Below are positions 1 to 10,349 of a stretch of 64,000 nt of DNA, in pieces (the stretch's first letter is position 1; every line of letters begins with the position of its first letter). The notes under the pieces were generated by a model that was not told where the DNA came from, made no database searches, and saw nothing but the letters and a program-made list of their open reading frames with translations. The position numbers were made by a program, and so were the translations under genes. This DNA comes from Tyto alba (taxonomy: Eukaryota > Chordata > Aves > Strigiformes > Tytonidae): positions 10,168,001 to 10,232,000 of the forward strand of contig NW_024881278.1 of the NCBI RefSeq assembly GCF_018691265.1, written 5' to 3'.

Positions 1-2433
1 CACTCTCAAAAAGATGTATGCAAATGCTTTCTACAGACCGCTTGTACTTGAGATATTTGTGGGATGACTCACTTTAATCTTGGGTTTTATAGCCCTTCCT
101 CTTAAAGTAATTTCTGTTGACATTTTCAGTGGCTGCTTTCCATAAGAAGTAGTGTCAGAAAACCATGAATGAAGCTTTAGGCAGCTACATTACTTTGCAG
201 CAGTAGTAGGAAGAGTATGGTGATAATGTTCATTCTAGGCTGAAAATTAAAATTCAGCTACATAGCATTTTACACCTTTTCATGGTTACCTTCTGCCAAA
301 TGGTTGTCACACATACATGTGACAAATTGGTGGGTTCTGAAGGTTTTCACCAAAATAATTTTATCTTTTTTAAATTGTTTTTATTTTAATTTTTTATTAT
401 TTTTTAAAATAGGCTTCACTATTTTAAACGCATGTGTTTCTGAGTGGCCCATTCGGGAAAGAAATAACACCATTCAGCTTTACGGAGTACTTAGCGATTA
501 CATGCACTGAGCTTACAGTTCAAAGGAAAAAGACGACCTACTTATCTAAGAAACATTCTCAAGAGTCCTGTAAGTAATGAAGTGGGGGATCTGTGCATGT
601 TCATAAATAGAAAAATAGGCAAAATCTGATAAACAGAAATCATTAACATTTCTGTTCACAAAAATAACTAAACTAGAAGGAAAATAACTATGTAAGATAG
701 TTGTAGTAAAATATCATTCTAAACTACCTATCTGGTTATAGTTTCCATGACAGTTTTAAGTTTAAGAGTGTGTGCTAGGGAGCTTGAAGGTTGAGTGTGT
801 TTGTTTTTTTTAGAAAAGCGTAAGATCTGAGCAAAAAGGAAGGGACAAGACATCAAGAGGATGTTTTAGAATCTATCAGAACCACTAGAAAATGAGTCAT
901 TTGCATTCAGAGGGTGTGAAGCATCTGTGGTTTATGGCTGAGAGAGAGTTGGAGGATCATGGGCTGACAGAGGTAAACAGGCTGAAGCTGATAGCTGCTT
1001 AAAAAAACCCAACACTGAAAGCAGCTCAAACTTGGAAACAGAAGAACATGGAATGTGCTGTTTTCTACACTATACGTTAGGAAAGAAGGAAGTATTCCTT
1101 TCCCGGATGCAGGTTCTGAATGTTAGGTTTCAATGTGTCTCAAGGTTAAAGTGTAATACTATCATAAAGTAGTTGAACAGGACCTGATATATTGTAAGAC
1201 TGAAGTATGGTAGGTGTCTTTATATAAGACTTGTAACTGCAAATTATAAATCCTATTTTAATCTGTTGTTGTGCAACTGCTAATTCAAGCTTCAGAATCC
1301 CACCTGTGATACCGTTATTACTGCTGTTCTCAAAGCCTGCAGCTCTCCTATTCCAAATACCCCTCAGCACACCAATGCTGCAGCAATTTCTCTTCCACTG
1401 AAGCTCCAATGGACTGAAAATCTCAAGACATCAGAAATATCCATGAGCACTCAGAAAAAAGGCCTGCAACTCTATAAGTATAGTAATACCTTTATGCCAT
1501 AAATCCAACACCCATAACAGCTTGTAAGTGATATTTTAGGCATCTTGTTCAGATGCAATTCAGGAAAATGCAGTACTGAAGAGAGGAAACCAACTTCCTT
1601 TTAGGACCAGTGGGGAAAATTGGATGGAGGGTACAGAGTCAGAAGTTTCTGAGCTAAATAAATGCTGGAAGAGCAATGTTTTTTTTTTTTCCCCACAGTC
1701 TGAGCTTTGCCAAAGGGTACTGAATAAAATCCGTTATAGGAAATATCATCTGTTTTATATGGTAACTTCCAGTATCACTCTCAAACTGACTTCTGCAAGC
1801 TAGCGGGGGTACTAACCTAGACTCTATGATTGCCAAATGTAGCTTTCAGTGCAGATTGCCCAAAGAGTTTGTCAGTACCACCAATTTATTTGGATTTTGT
1901 AATTTTCATAAAAGTCATGTGTCTTGAGACTGTCAGATTCACGTAAGTCTACCTGAAATAGTGGATAAAATTAAAAGAAGAGATAAGCTTCTGACTACAA
2001 AGCTGAAAAGGCTGTTGCAAAAAGGAGGCATGAAGTAGGGAAATGTGAAATGTAAAATGCACCTGAAAGGAATATTTTCCTCAAACTGCCATATAAGATT
2101 GTGACATGTCTTAGATGCTGTAGCTGAGGGCTCCTGCCACAAACCCCGATAAGAGAACAGTCTTTGAGAGCAAATGTGTGAAATGACTTTGGAAAGGGAG
2201 CGTCTTAGTCCTGCTTGCCCTGGGCACTCTCTGACTCAATGTTTCATCTTTTTCCTTGGTCTCAAACAGGTCTCCTGGGTTCACTAGCACTCTCTTCCTG
2301 TTTGTTTTATCCAAAAAGAAAATGTCTTTGATAATACACATTTCCACTAGTATTTACTCTGTTTCTTTTCACTAATTTCCTGGTGTACTCATTTCCCCAG
2401 TCTTGTGGAGCCTTCTCTAAATGTGCATTGCCA
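1..2433. other. Unique AT-rich non-coding sequence
   Basis: No gene recognised. The longest reading frames are under 90 codons, on both strands, with no family motif and T-rich or A-rich compositions typical of chance ORFs. Short T tracts occur (about 1678-1690 and 360-405). No CR1, LTR or tRNA-like sequence was seen. This is ordinary vertebrate intergenic or intronic DNA as far as can be read. Confidence 0.7.
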
Positions 2434-2515
2434 TTTTAGTCCTCACTTAGCACATTTCTTCTGGCTGAAGGGCTTTTTAGTCCTCACTTAGCACATTTTT
2501 GATGGTTGAAAGACT
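2434..2515 (+). repeat. Two-copy tandem duplication, 41-bp period
   Basis: A unit beginning TTTTAGTCCTCACTTAGCAC starts at 2434 and again at 2475. The first 25 or so bases are identical, and the second half is diverged (CTTCTGGCTGAAGGG versus TTGATGGTTGAAAGA). A T-rich tract follows at about 2515-2535. The divergence suggests an old slippage or unequal-exchange event rather than an active minisatellite. No coding role is visible. Confidence 0.85.
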
Positions 2516-3080
2516 TTTTTTTATTTTTTTTTTTTGTTTCTAACAGGTTCCTACTTTTTCTGAGCTGACAGGACCCTGTATATATCATAAGAAGTAGTAA
2601 CTTTGCTGTGCATAAATCCTATTAGAATCCTCACTGTTAAGTTTTTTGTTGAGATCATACATAGCAGCTGCAGTGTTCAGACAGTTGTTTAAAATCTTTT
2701 TGACGGTGTTGCAAGTTGCCAGTTTTGGGGATCCTGCTACAGCAAAATGACTGATGTTGGGAAACATTTGTGCCACGGGTGGGATTCCCTGCAGAAGCAG
2801 ATGCGTTCACCCCTGGGCAGGCAGAGAAGTAATGTCTAGCGTAGGAGATATGTGATTCGTAAGAAGCAGAAATAGAACTGCATTTATTTCCACAAATTCA
2901 GCACAGGTGAAGCTTCCACAGATTGTGGACATTTCTCCTCACTTGGATGCTGAACCCACTGCACCGCATCCCTTGCTACAACTGGCAGTTCTAAGACTTT
3001 GTCAGGGGAAAAGCATCTACTCCAAAGTGGTCGAAGAGGCTTTGGTCTCTCAGCCTAATGATCTATGTAGAAACTACATG

Positions 3081-3182
3081 ATCTGGCTCTGCAATGTAGG
3101 TGTAAATCAGGGGCTCCTCCACTGAAGTCAGTGGGATTATGGCACTGTAAAAGTGATGTATGTGAGAGGAAAACCAGAGCCA
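3081..3182. repeat. Candidate ancient sauropsid palindromic repeat
   Basis: The segment opens with ATCTGGCTCTG and contains GTGTAAATCAGGGG, then CTCCACTGAAGTCAGTGGG, and ends AACCAGAGCC. I recognise this order (TGTAAATCAGGAG, then CTCCATTGAAGTCAATGGAG, then a TCTGGCCC-type end) as an old interspersed repeat widespread in turtles, crocodilians and birds, whose consensus is largely self-complementary. The copy is strongly decayed. I cannot name the Repbase entry from sequence alone. Confidence 0.4.
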
Positions 3183-3929
3183 TGAGATGAATGACTGGAG
3201 TTGCCACTGAGCTGTAGAATCTCTTAGCGTAGCTGGTCTGTAAGATGCAGAAACCATGTGTGATGCTTTCAAAATCAGAACAGCAAAAAATAAAGGTTTA
3301 GGGGAGACATCAGTAAAGCAGCAAAGCAGAAAGTCTTGTTATAAAGGCTGGGAGGAAGGTTAGCTTTAAGTTTCAGACTCTATTGAAATTTTTTTTTTTT
3401 TTCTCCTTCTTGCTTTTCTGTGAAATTTTGCTAAAGCTAATTGCCACTCTACTGCCTGAGGTAAAAGAACCATTCCTCTTGAGTTTAGATTTTGGATTGT
3501 TCTCTCATCCATACTTGTTAGAATTCCTTTAACACAGACTTTGCGTTCAATTCTGAAAATTTCCTTCTCTAGGTAAACAGAAAAACACAAACCCAGAAGA
3601 ACTAATCTACAGCCTTTTTGAGTTTCTTATAATGTCACCAGTCTTTGGAGCTACTTAATTCTTTGTTGCTTTGGAGAGGTTAAGAACACTCCCATGGTAT
3701 ATTGTGTTGTGATCTATTTTAAGTGCTTCAGAAGATTCAGATGTGGAGTAGAGATCACTGACAATTTAGCTGTAAGGTAAAAATGCAGTTTTTCTGAGTG
3801 AAACTTTACTGCCTCAATTCATCTAACACATATTTTGTGTAGGCCAGCGTCATATGAATTTTAGACGGTACATTAGTGCATTTTGAACACATTTTTCCTT
3901 GGTCAGTTAAGTTGTGATTCGGTTGTGAT

Positions 3930-4029
3930 TAGGCACAAAGCCTCTCCAAGCAGATGAGTAGTCCTACTGAAACCTTCAACCAACACTCTTCCCATTCACA
4001 TAAGTTACCTGATTGCAGAACTGTGGCCT
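3930..4029. repeat. Candidate ancient sauropsid repeat (second type)
   Basis: The segment contains GATGAGTAGTCCTACTGAAA, then CCCATTCACATAAGTTAC, then GATTGCAGAACTGTGGCC. This order resembles an old amniote repeat with the motifs GAGTAGTCCCACTGAAGTCAATGGG, ACTCACATGAGTAAGTTAC and GCAGGACTGGGCC. The match is by remembered pattern. The copy is decayed and its exact ends are uncertain. Confidence 0.35.
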
Positions 4030-5164
4030 ATGTTTCTGTGAGTGATACTTATCTGTTTTTGTTGAGTTAGGTTTTAATTTTTTTGTTTCCAGGCAGGTGT
4101 TTGAGAGTCAATGTGACAGCTTTCAAGTCAAAAATCTTGTTGTTGGTCCCCCCATCCTCTCTTATAACTGCCCTTCTGTCCCTGTTTATTTGAAGGCACA
4201 TTGAAAATTTTAAAGGAACAGCTATCAGGGAAATGCTGCATTTTTCATTGGGGTGATAGATATAGAAAGTGAGAGACTGCTGAGTCGGGCACAGTTTGCT
4301 GTTTGTCGCTGCCTAAGACCATTAGCAATGTGAGATTATACGAGGCACCTGCTGAAAGATCAAAAGATCTTACTTGAAACCCTGGAGAGTGATGTTAAAG
4401 GCAGATTTGTAGCCTGTAACCTGCACAATAATAAAACCGATTTCTTTTTCTAAGAGATTTTATGGCTTGACTAACAAAGACAAGAAGGTGGCATGATTTT
4501 CCATGTTGCAAGCTTTTAAGATTGTCCAGTGTGATCTTTGTAATGTCTGATGATGAAGAAGGGGGGGAATTATTACTGATATTGTTTCATAGAGAGGCAC
4601 AGAATGGTCACATCCTTTATTGCTTTAAATCCACTTTCTTCGTCTTTGCAGGGGTGTGTGCGTGTGTGTGGCAGGGCTCGACCAACACTGTGGCTTTGAC
4701 TTTGAAGTGCTGCATTGCCTGTTGTACTCAACAGTGCTGACCTAAGTGCCACAGTCTTCTGTGTAAGGCAGGAGGGGAGCTGGGTGCATAAAAAGCCAGT
4801 GCTTTAAAAGCTTGGGCTAAACAACAGAAAGTGCTGGAGTGGGGAAAATGGCTGAAACCCTGATCCTCTCAGGAGCAAAGTTAACAAACCATGTACTGCA
4901 GGAGATCATCCATCTCCAGTCTGATTTCATTCTGGTATGAGAAAAAGTAGGGGAAAGCACCTAATGAAACACTGCTGCAAAAGTAAAAAGTGATAATGAA
5001 ACTCTTTGTTCATTTTCCCTAAAGTTAGAGCATCTTCTGCCATTTTGCAGCTGACCACTGTAACTACCTGCTGCTTTGCACTGACAGGTGCTTGAGTGAC
5101 ATGTGCTTGAAGGTTTTCACTCAGCTTTCACTTTACTTTAAGTAATTAATAATTTATTGGCCTA

Positions 5165-5257
5165 GAGTGGAAAAAAATACAATCGCAGCCTAATGACTAG
5201 AGGGTCTCTCTGGGAGAAGTATGAAGTGGGTTCATGTCCCTTCTCCAGTATGTACTT
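5165..5257 (+). repeat. Candidate tRNA-derived (MIR-like) SINE relic
   Basis: The sequence CTAATGACTAGAGGG is followed 28 bases later by GTGGGTTCATGTCCCTTCTCC. The second block fits a Pol III B box (GGTTCRANNCC) with one mismatch. The spacing and wording match old amniote SINEs that read TGACTAGAGCACT...GAGACCCAGGTTCAAGTCCCTGCTCC. Alternatively it is a chance B box. No intact tRNA cloverleaf can be drawn, so it is not a tRNA gene. Confidence 0.35.
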
Positions 5258-7347
5258 AACTTTATGCATACATTGAAACAAGCTCTTGCTGTGTCAGGTC
5301 CTCCCTAGGTGACTACTGAGATCACTAGGATGCAGTGATTCCTGCTTATGTTTATCTACTTTTTCTCTCCATACTCCTCTCCTCATGGAAAGTGGAATAA
5401 TTTATAGTATAAAGATTACAAAAGTTCCACCCTTGAAATATGACATAGCCTGATACATATACATATATTACATAGTCTGAATCTTTATTTTGGTAGTAGG
5501 AAGTGCAGGTTCAAACACCTTCAAACAGAGAATGGAGATTTTCTGCTTGTATCCTGTGTTCATGTGAGTGAAAGAAGGAGGCACTTACTCTTCAGTTATA
5601 GTTTTATTTGCAACCTGACTGAATAGCTGTGCTGTGAAAACCTGCATTCTCATGGAAGAATAGAAAACTGCACAAATTAGTCATAGTGGTTCATTTGGAA
5701 ACAGCTCAGCTGAAAGTCTAGCCTTAATTTGTGAAGTGATAATTGGTCTTTCTAAGATTATTGCTAAATTAACCACTCTGTGAATAGCCACAAGCAAATG
5801 GACGGTGTTAATGATACCCGTGAAACTATCATGTAAATAAGATACAAAAAATAAATTCCTCCTTTTTTTCAAATCTCACTCTCTCAAAAGAACTGTAAAA
5901 CTTTTGATCAGCAAAATTATAAGACTTTTCAATTATTACGCCCAAATTGAAGTAGTGTATACGTAGTTAAAATTATTTTCTTGCCTGCTTTAGAAGTGTT
6001 GCTTTAAGTCTTGCCTTTCTGCAAAAAGGCTGCCCGAAGTAGAAGGCTGTGAATACGCTTGCTGCTGCCATGTTTTGGCCATGTCCTTCCATCTCCTGCA
6101 GTTGCCAAAAGCAATCACAACAGCCGTGGATGCAGCCCCAGGAGGGCTCTTTGGTGGAAAGGGATTTCTTAGTGGCAAAGAGTCAAGGTCGTTATTCTGA
6201 TGTCTATTCTTGCTGTGGGGGGTGTTCGGAGAAGAAAGGTCTGCAGCCAAAGTGCCTCCGAGCCCTGCCAGTCCCCGCTGCTGTAACAGGCTGCCAGAGT
6301 GGTGGGCACTCAGGTATGAGTTAGAGCAGCTTTTTAGTGTCTTCTGCTTTGTGCCAGGGCTTGGGACAGTTCCCAGCCACCCCCAGAAGGCAAACAGTGT
6401 AGAGGTGGCTTAATTCCCCTGAGTCTGGCACAGTATCATGACTACTGGGTTCGAGAGCACTTTTAGTGCTCAATAGCAATTTTCCAGTGCTATGAACATG
6501 ACAGTGTCTTACCTTGCAAATTATTCCATCGGCAAGCTATTGTCCTGGCTCCAACTGAAATGTCTTGTCGTTTCAGGAAGAGACTGTGTATGCATTTGTA
6601 ATAGCTGTTTGTGTCGAACATTTTTGAAAGACTTTGGATCTTTGTATATTCCAGTCTGAATCAGATTTAAGACTGTTAGGGGTCTGAATTGATACAAACA
6701 TATGTTGATAGGAGTGATGACTTGAAGATGCTAAACAGAGAAAATAAGAATAAAATGACCAGGCTAAAGAAATTACTTTATATATAAAGAGTGCTTCTTC
6801 AAAACTCACTAAAGAAGTAGGTACAAGCTCATCATGCAGCCTTTCTGCTCCTTCCAGAAACACAGGGCTTTAGTTCAAGTCAGTCACTCATTTCAAATAT
6901 ATCACTTTAGTTTGGAAGTTGGCACATTACTGCTAAAATCAGTGTATGTGTTTTAAAGAGCTTTTTGGCCTGAATAGAGATTAGAAAGTTCTTCCTAAAC
7001 TTTTTTTTTTTTTTTTAATAGATACATATGATTCTTCCACATTTGTGTTTTAGCACATTATTTAACCAATAGATTCTTGGCTGAGTGATTGTATAATGCA
7101 GGAGATATTCCAGGAACTGGCACTGTATATCTGATGGGAATAGCTCTTATTTCAATTCCCTTGCTTTGTGTCTGAGAACATTTACTTTATTCTGCCTCTC
7201 CTGTTGTCAGAAGTCATCTTTTTCCTTCCAGATCCAGTCAGGAACAGTCTGACAAAAGTCTAATGATCCCCTTTCCAAACATTGTATCATCTCACATTCT
7301 TTGTATGAGGTATTTTCTTAAAACTTTGAAGTATCGAAGAGCTATTC
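5258..7347. other. Non-coding sequence with a GC-richer patch at 6050-6400
   Basis: Between about 6050 and 6400 the base composition rises clearly and overlapping ORFs of 67-91 codons open on both strands. Dual-strand openness is what GC-rich stop-poor DNA produces, and none of the translations shows a recognisable domain. A GTATGA donor-like site follows GGGCACTCAG near 6314. A 16-base T run lies at 7001-7016. No gene is assigned. Confidence 0.55.
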
Positions 7348-7447
7348 CTTTCTCATTTTACATATGGGCAATTGAGGCAGAAGTACAAGCAAGGGGAGCT
7401 AGTGTCTACAGAACCAGATTGCCAGGTTGAAAACTACTCAGTCACTC
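7348..7447 (+). repeat. MIR/L2-like fossil
   Basis: TTCTCATTTTACATATGGGC AATTGAGGCAGAAG, followed by an AGCTAGTG block and ACCAGATTGCCAGGTTG...ACTCAGTCACTCC, parallels the well-known CATTTTACAGATGAGGAAACTGAGGC...AGCTAGTAAG...CCCAGGTCT...CTGACTCC core of MIR and L2 3' regions. It is highly diverged, as expected for copies older than the bird radiation. The ends are approximate. Confidence 0.45.
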
Positions 7448-7498
7448 CTTTTTTCTAGAAATGGAGAAGAGAGGTGCTTGAAATTACCTTAACATGTT

Positions 7499-7531
7499 AA
7501 AAAAAAAAAAAAAAAAAGTGTGTGTGTGTGG
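7499..7531 (+). repeat. Compound simple repeat A(20)-(GT)n
   Basis: A run of 20 A is followed directly by GTGTGTGTGTGTG and then a G run. No mobile element body is recognisable upstream, so it is annotated as a simple repeat, not as a retroposon tail. Confidence 0.9.
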
Positions 7532-9114
7532 GGGAGTTGGGAGGGGAAGGTATTGAGTAACCAAATCTCCTTTAAATGTAATAGAATTCACTGCTGGACT
7601 GATCTTAAATTTATTGTTCAGTGCAAAGACATGTGCTTATTAGTGCTTATTATATTGTTAAGTGTTTTTCTTTGGTCATTCTCATCCATATGGAGTTATC
7701 TAGGGTACAGACAAATAGATATTAATGGGCTGTGAGTGCCGTTGTTATTCCATTCTGAATGCCAAGTTGTGCTGGTTCGTTTTCATTCCTCCTGCACTTA
7801 TATAGCTGTGAGGTAGAATTTTCTGTATTTCTGTTTTTTTACTATCTTTTCCCAGCTGATCCTTTTTAACGTACGGTTGTTGGTTTCATTTCAAGTATAG
7901 AATAAATGTCAATTAGTCCCTCATCTGTTTTGTGACTGATCCTTGAATCTCAAGGGTATAAAATCCAAGTATCTTTACATACTGTTCTCATCTAAAAATG
8001 GAGATTCTGGCCTATAATATTTATCTGCTTTACACTGGCAAACTTGGAATCTGATGAAAGAGTCTGCATGAGAATAGAGCCCAGTGAGTGCAGAAAAGCA
8101 GGGGGGATTAAGCACATTTGTTACGATTACCTTTGTTGTATCTCTTCCAGTAAATAGAGTGTTCCTTTTGCTCACGTTCCTGCCGGTTTCCCGTTGTCCA
8201 CTTTCATTTTGAGATGAAAAGAATCCAATTTGATTTTCTTTCTCAGATCTACATATTGATACTGCTCTGCCCTTATTGTACTTTTTACCAGCTCATTTTT
8301 GCTAATATGCTCTTACAAAATTTCTCATAAATGTTTAATTCCTAACAATAGAGTACCAGAATAATTTTCATGGTAAAGAAATGTTCTGCTGACCAACTTA
8401 CTAGCGTAGAAATGCTAATATGACCCTTGGGTCAGTCATGCAGCTGTCTTTAATGTAAATTTAATACAGTGATTCCCCTGGAGATGGAAGATGGCAGGCT
8501 TACCAGAGCTGTACTGAATCAAGGTATCAGTATTTAGCAACCCCTGGTTACTAGGCTACTGTTCACCTCTGAGACCAGAAAAGATGATCACAAAAATGCA
8601 CTTTCATGTTATCCGTCACATACACGACTGGCTATGTTGTATGTAGAAAGCATTTTACAGATTTGATGACAGGTTTAAAAATAATAAAGGACTAGATGGG
8701 GGGGAGGGGGAGGAAAGGCAGAACGCACTGGGTTGCAGTGTCCCGCTCCATTCTCCAATTGTTTCTCTGTAGAAAAACCACAAAAAGCCCAATCCATACA
8801 CTTGACATCAAATAAAACATCATATTTTTCATAAACTGAATAGATGCCTTGGAAAGCAGCCAACAAGGGAATTTTCCACTTGTGCTGCCTTTGCAGCCTC
8901 TTTCAAACCTACTGTTAAGCAGCAGGGGCACATACGCACTTCACTCCCTTTTCTATTATGCAGCTATGACACATTAAGCTCCTTGGAATGGTATTCATAT
9001 TTTATCAGTTCTCCTAACTTCGGTTCTTTATTTAGCGTGTGCTCTTTTTTTTTTTTTCTTTCCATCCTGTATATCCAGATTTAGTAAAGAAAGAGGCCAA
9101 AGCAGTTAAAGAAG
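7532..9114. other. Unique AT-rich non-coding sequence
   Basis: No gene or element recognised. A G-rich tract at 8698-8717 (runs of 7 and 5 G, then GG doublets) has only three full G-tracts and is a weak quadruplex candidate. A T run lies at about 9046-9058. Confidence 0.6.
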
Positions 9115-9144
9115 AAAAAAACAAAACAAAACAAAACAAAACAA
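9115..9144 (+). repeat. (AAAAC)n microsatellite
   Basis: Five to six units of AAAAC, with A-rich interrupted flanks (AAGAAACAAACCC) downstream. Confidence 0.9.
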
Positions 9145-10059
9145 GAAACAAACCCAAACGTCTCTATGAATTTAATCATACCTTTCAGGTGGAATGTATG
9201 TTTTCACCCAGTGTTAAAGAACTCACTTTATCATTATTTTCTCTTTTCATACACAGCTTGCCATGGCACCCTCTGCAGGTCATATCTGATTTGCTTACAT
9301 TTAATATAGCATCTTTACTTTGAAGAATAACAGATTTTATTCCCTAAAGCATGATATTTAATCTGTGCCTGTGATCTGATGAAAAGCCGAGCTTCCTGCA
9401 CAAGAAAGTACTGAAGTATCTATGCAGACCTGTGCTGATTTGCGAATGCAATGATATAGGCTTGGCAAATACTTTAGAAAACAGTGCTTATTGTATTGGT
9501 AGCCTTGTTTTTATAAGCTCAGGAAATCTCTTTTGTGGTATTAAGGAAAACATTGATTAACTGATATCGATGTCGCTATCTCATAATGTTGAAGGCAGTC
9601 TGTAAATACCACCAGGAACTGAATTTATTACCACTACTCCACTAACCTCAGCATCTAGTCAAAATTAAAGACCCTGCAAGAACACTTTGCGAAGGTGGAG
9701 GAATTGGTAACATGAGCTCATTATATTTTTGGTACAATCACAGTGTGTATGTTTTGTAAATATGTCCTGTTCTTTCAGAATGAAAGAGAAACAGCTATCA
9801 GACATTTTTCCTATTCTGAAATACGAGGCTTACTACTCCAGTAAGATCTGTCCTCAAGAAGCCTTTCTCTCTCTCACAATCCTGCCTCCTACTTCCATCA
9901 TATATTTAGACTTGTTTCTTAGCCTGTGCTTCTACAAGCAGGAAAACATTTCTCCCTGGCCCACACAGGTCAGCCCTGCCATGACCCGAGCCTATTGCCA
10001 TGGCCAGTGAGTCCCAGGCAGAGGTGGGGTTTTTGATGATGAACAAGAGTGATAGCTCC

Positions 10060-10200
10060 CAGCACAGGTGCCTTGTATGTGAAGGTAGTCAAAAGCCTTG
10101 TTAAAATCAATGGGTACATGAAACAATGAAGCATACACCCATGGATGCCAGCAAATGATTGAGATTTTATCGGCTGTTTGGCAGGACTGTGTCTCAGGGA
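10060..10200 (-). pseudogene. Possible LINE reverse transcriptase relic
   Basis: The minus strand reads, in one frame, CQTADKISIICWHPWVY followed by ASLFHVPIDFNKAFDYLH. The IDFNKAFD block fits the second conserved RT block of non-LTR retrotransposons ([FV]xDFxKAFD, often followed by xxH), which carries a catalytic Asp. An upstream TADKI block sits where CTDQI-like residues occur in several LINE clades, with about 4 residues missing between them. Outside these blocks no further RT motif is clear. It could be an old non-CR1 LINE fragment or a chance resemblance. It is only about 45 codons long. Confidence 0.27.
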
Positions 10201-10317
10201 AGGCAGTGGGCAGGGAGGGCTGAATATACTTTCTTTGCTCTGTGAACAAGATTTTGATGTTTGCATTATTTGGAAATCTTGAATGTCAAGAGAAAAGCCA
10301 ATCTCTCAACGCTGGGG

Positions 10318-10347
<30 letters not shown>
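10318..10347 (+). repeat. Poly(A) tract, 30 bases
   Basis: Uninterrupted A run. CR1 elements lack poly(A) tails, and no SINE or retrocopy body is recognised upstream, so the origin is unknown. Confidence 0.92.

Positions 10348-10349
<2 letters not shown>

Larger units (their letters stand above)
2516..5164. other. AT-rich non-coding sequence with ancient repeat relics
   Basis: Apart from the two relics annotated separately (3081-3182 and 3930-4029) I see no gene. A 72-codon plus-strand ORF at 2907-3125 runs into the relic at its 3' end and has no recognisable domain. A 72-codon ORF at 4522-4740 is Cys-rich at its C-terminus but short and unsupported. T runs occur near 2516-2535 and 3391-3402. 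Confidence 0.6.

Noticed and set aside
5165..5257. Functional tRNA gene
   Set aside because: Only a B-box-like motif is present. No acceptor stem or anticodon arm can be folded by eye.
5990..6413. Overlapping ORFs on both strands near 6.0-6.4 kb as a gene
   Set aside because: They open together because of local GC enrichment. No domain, and splice sites are weak.
8698..8717. G-quadruplex
   Set aside because: Only two long G runs (7 and 5) followed by GG doublets, so it lacks four clean G-tracts.
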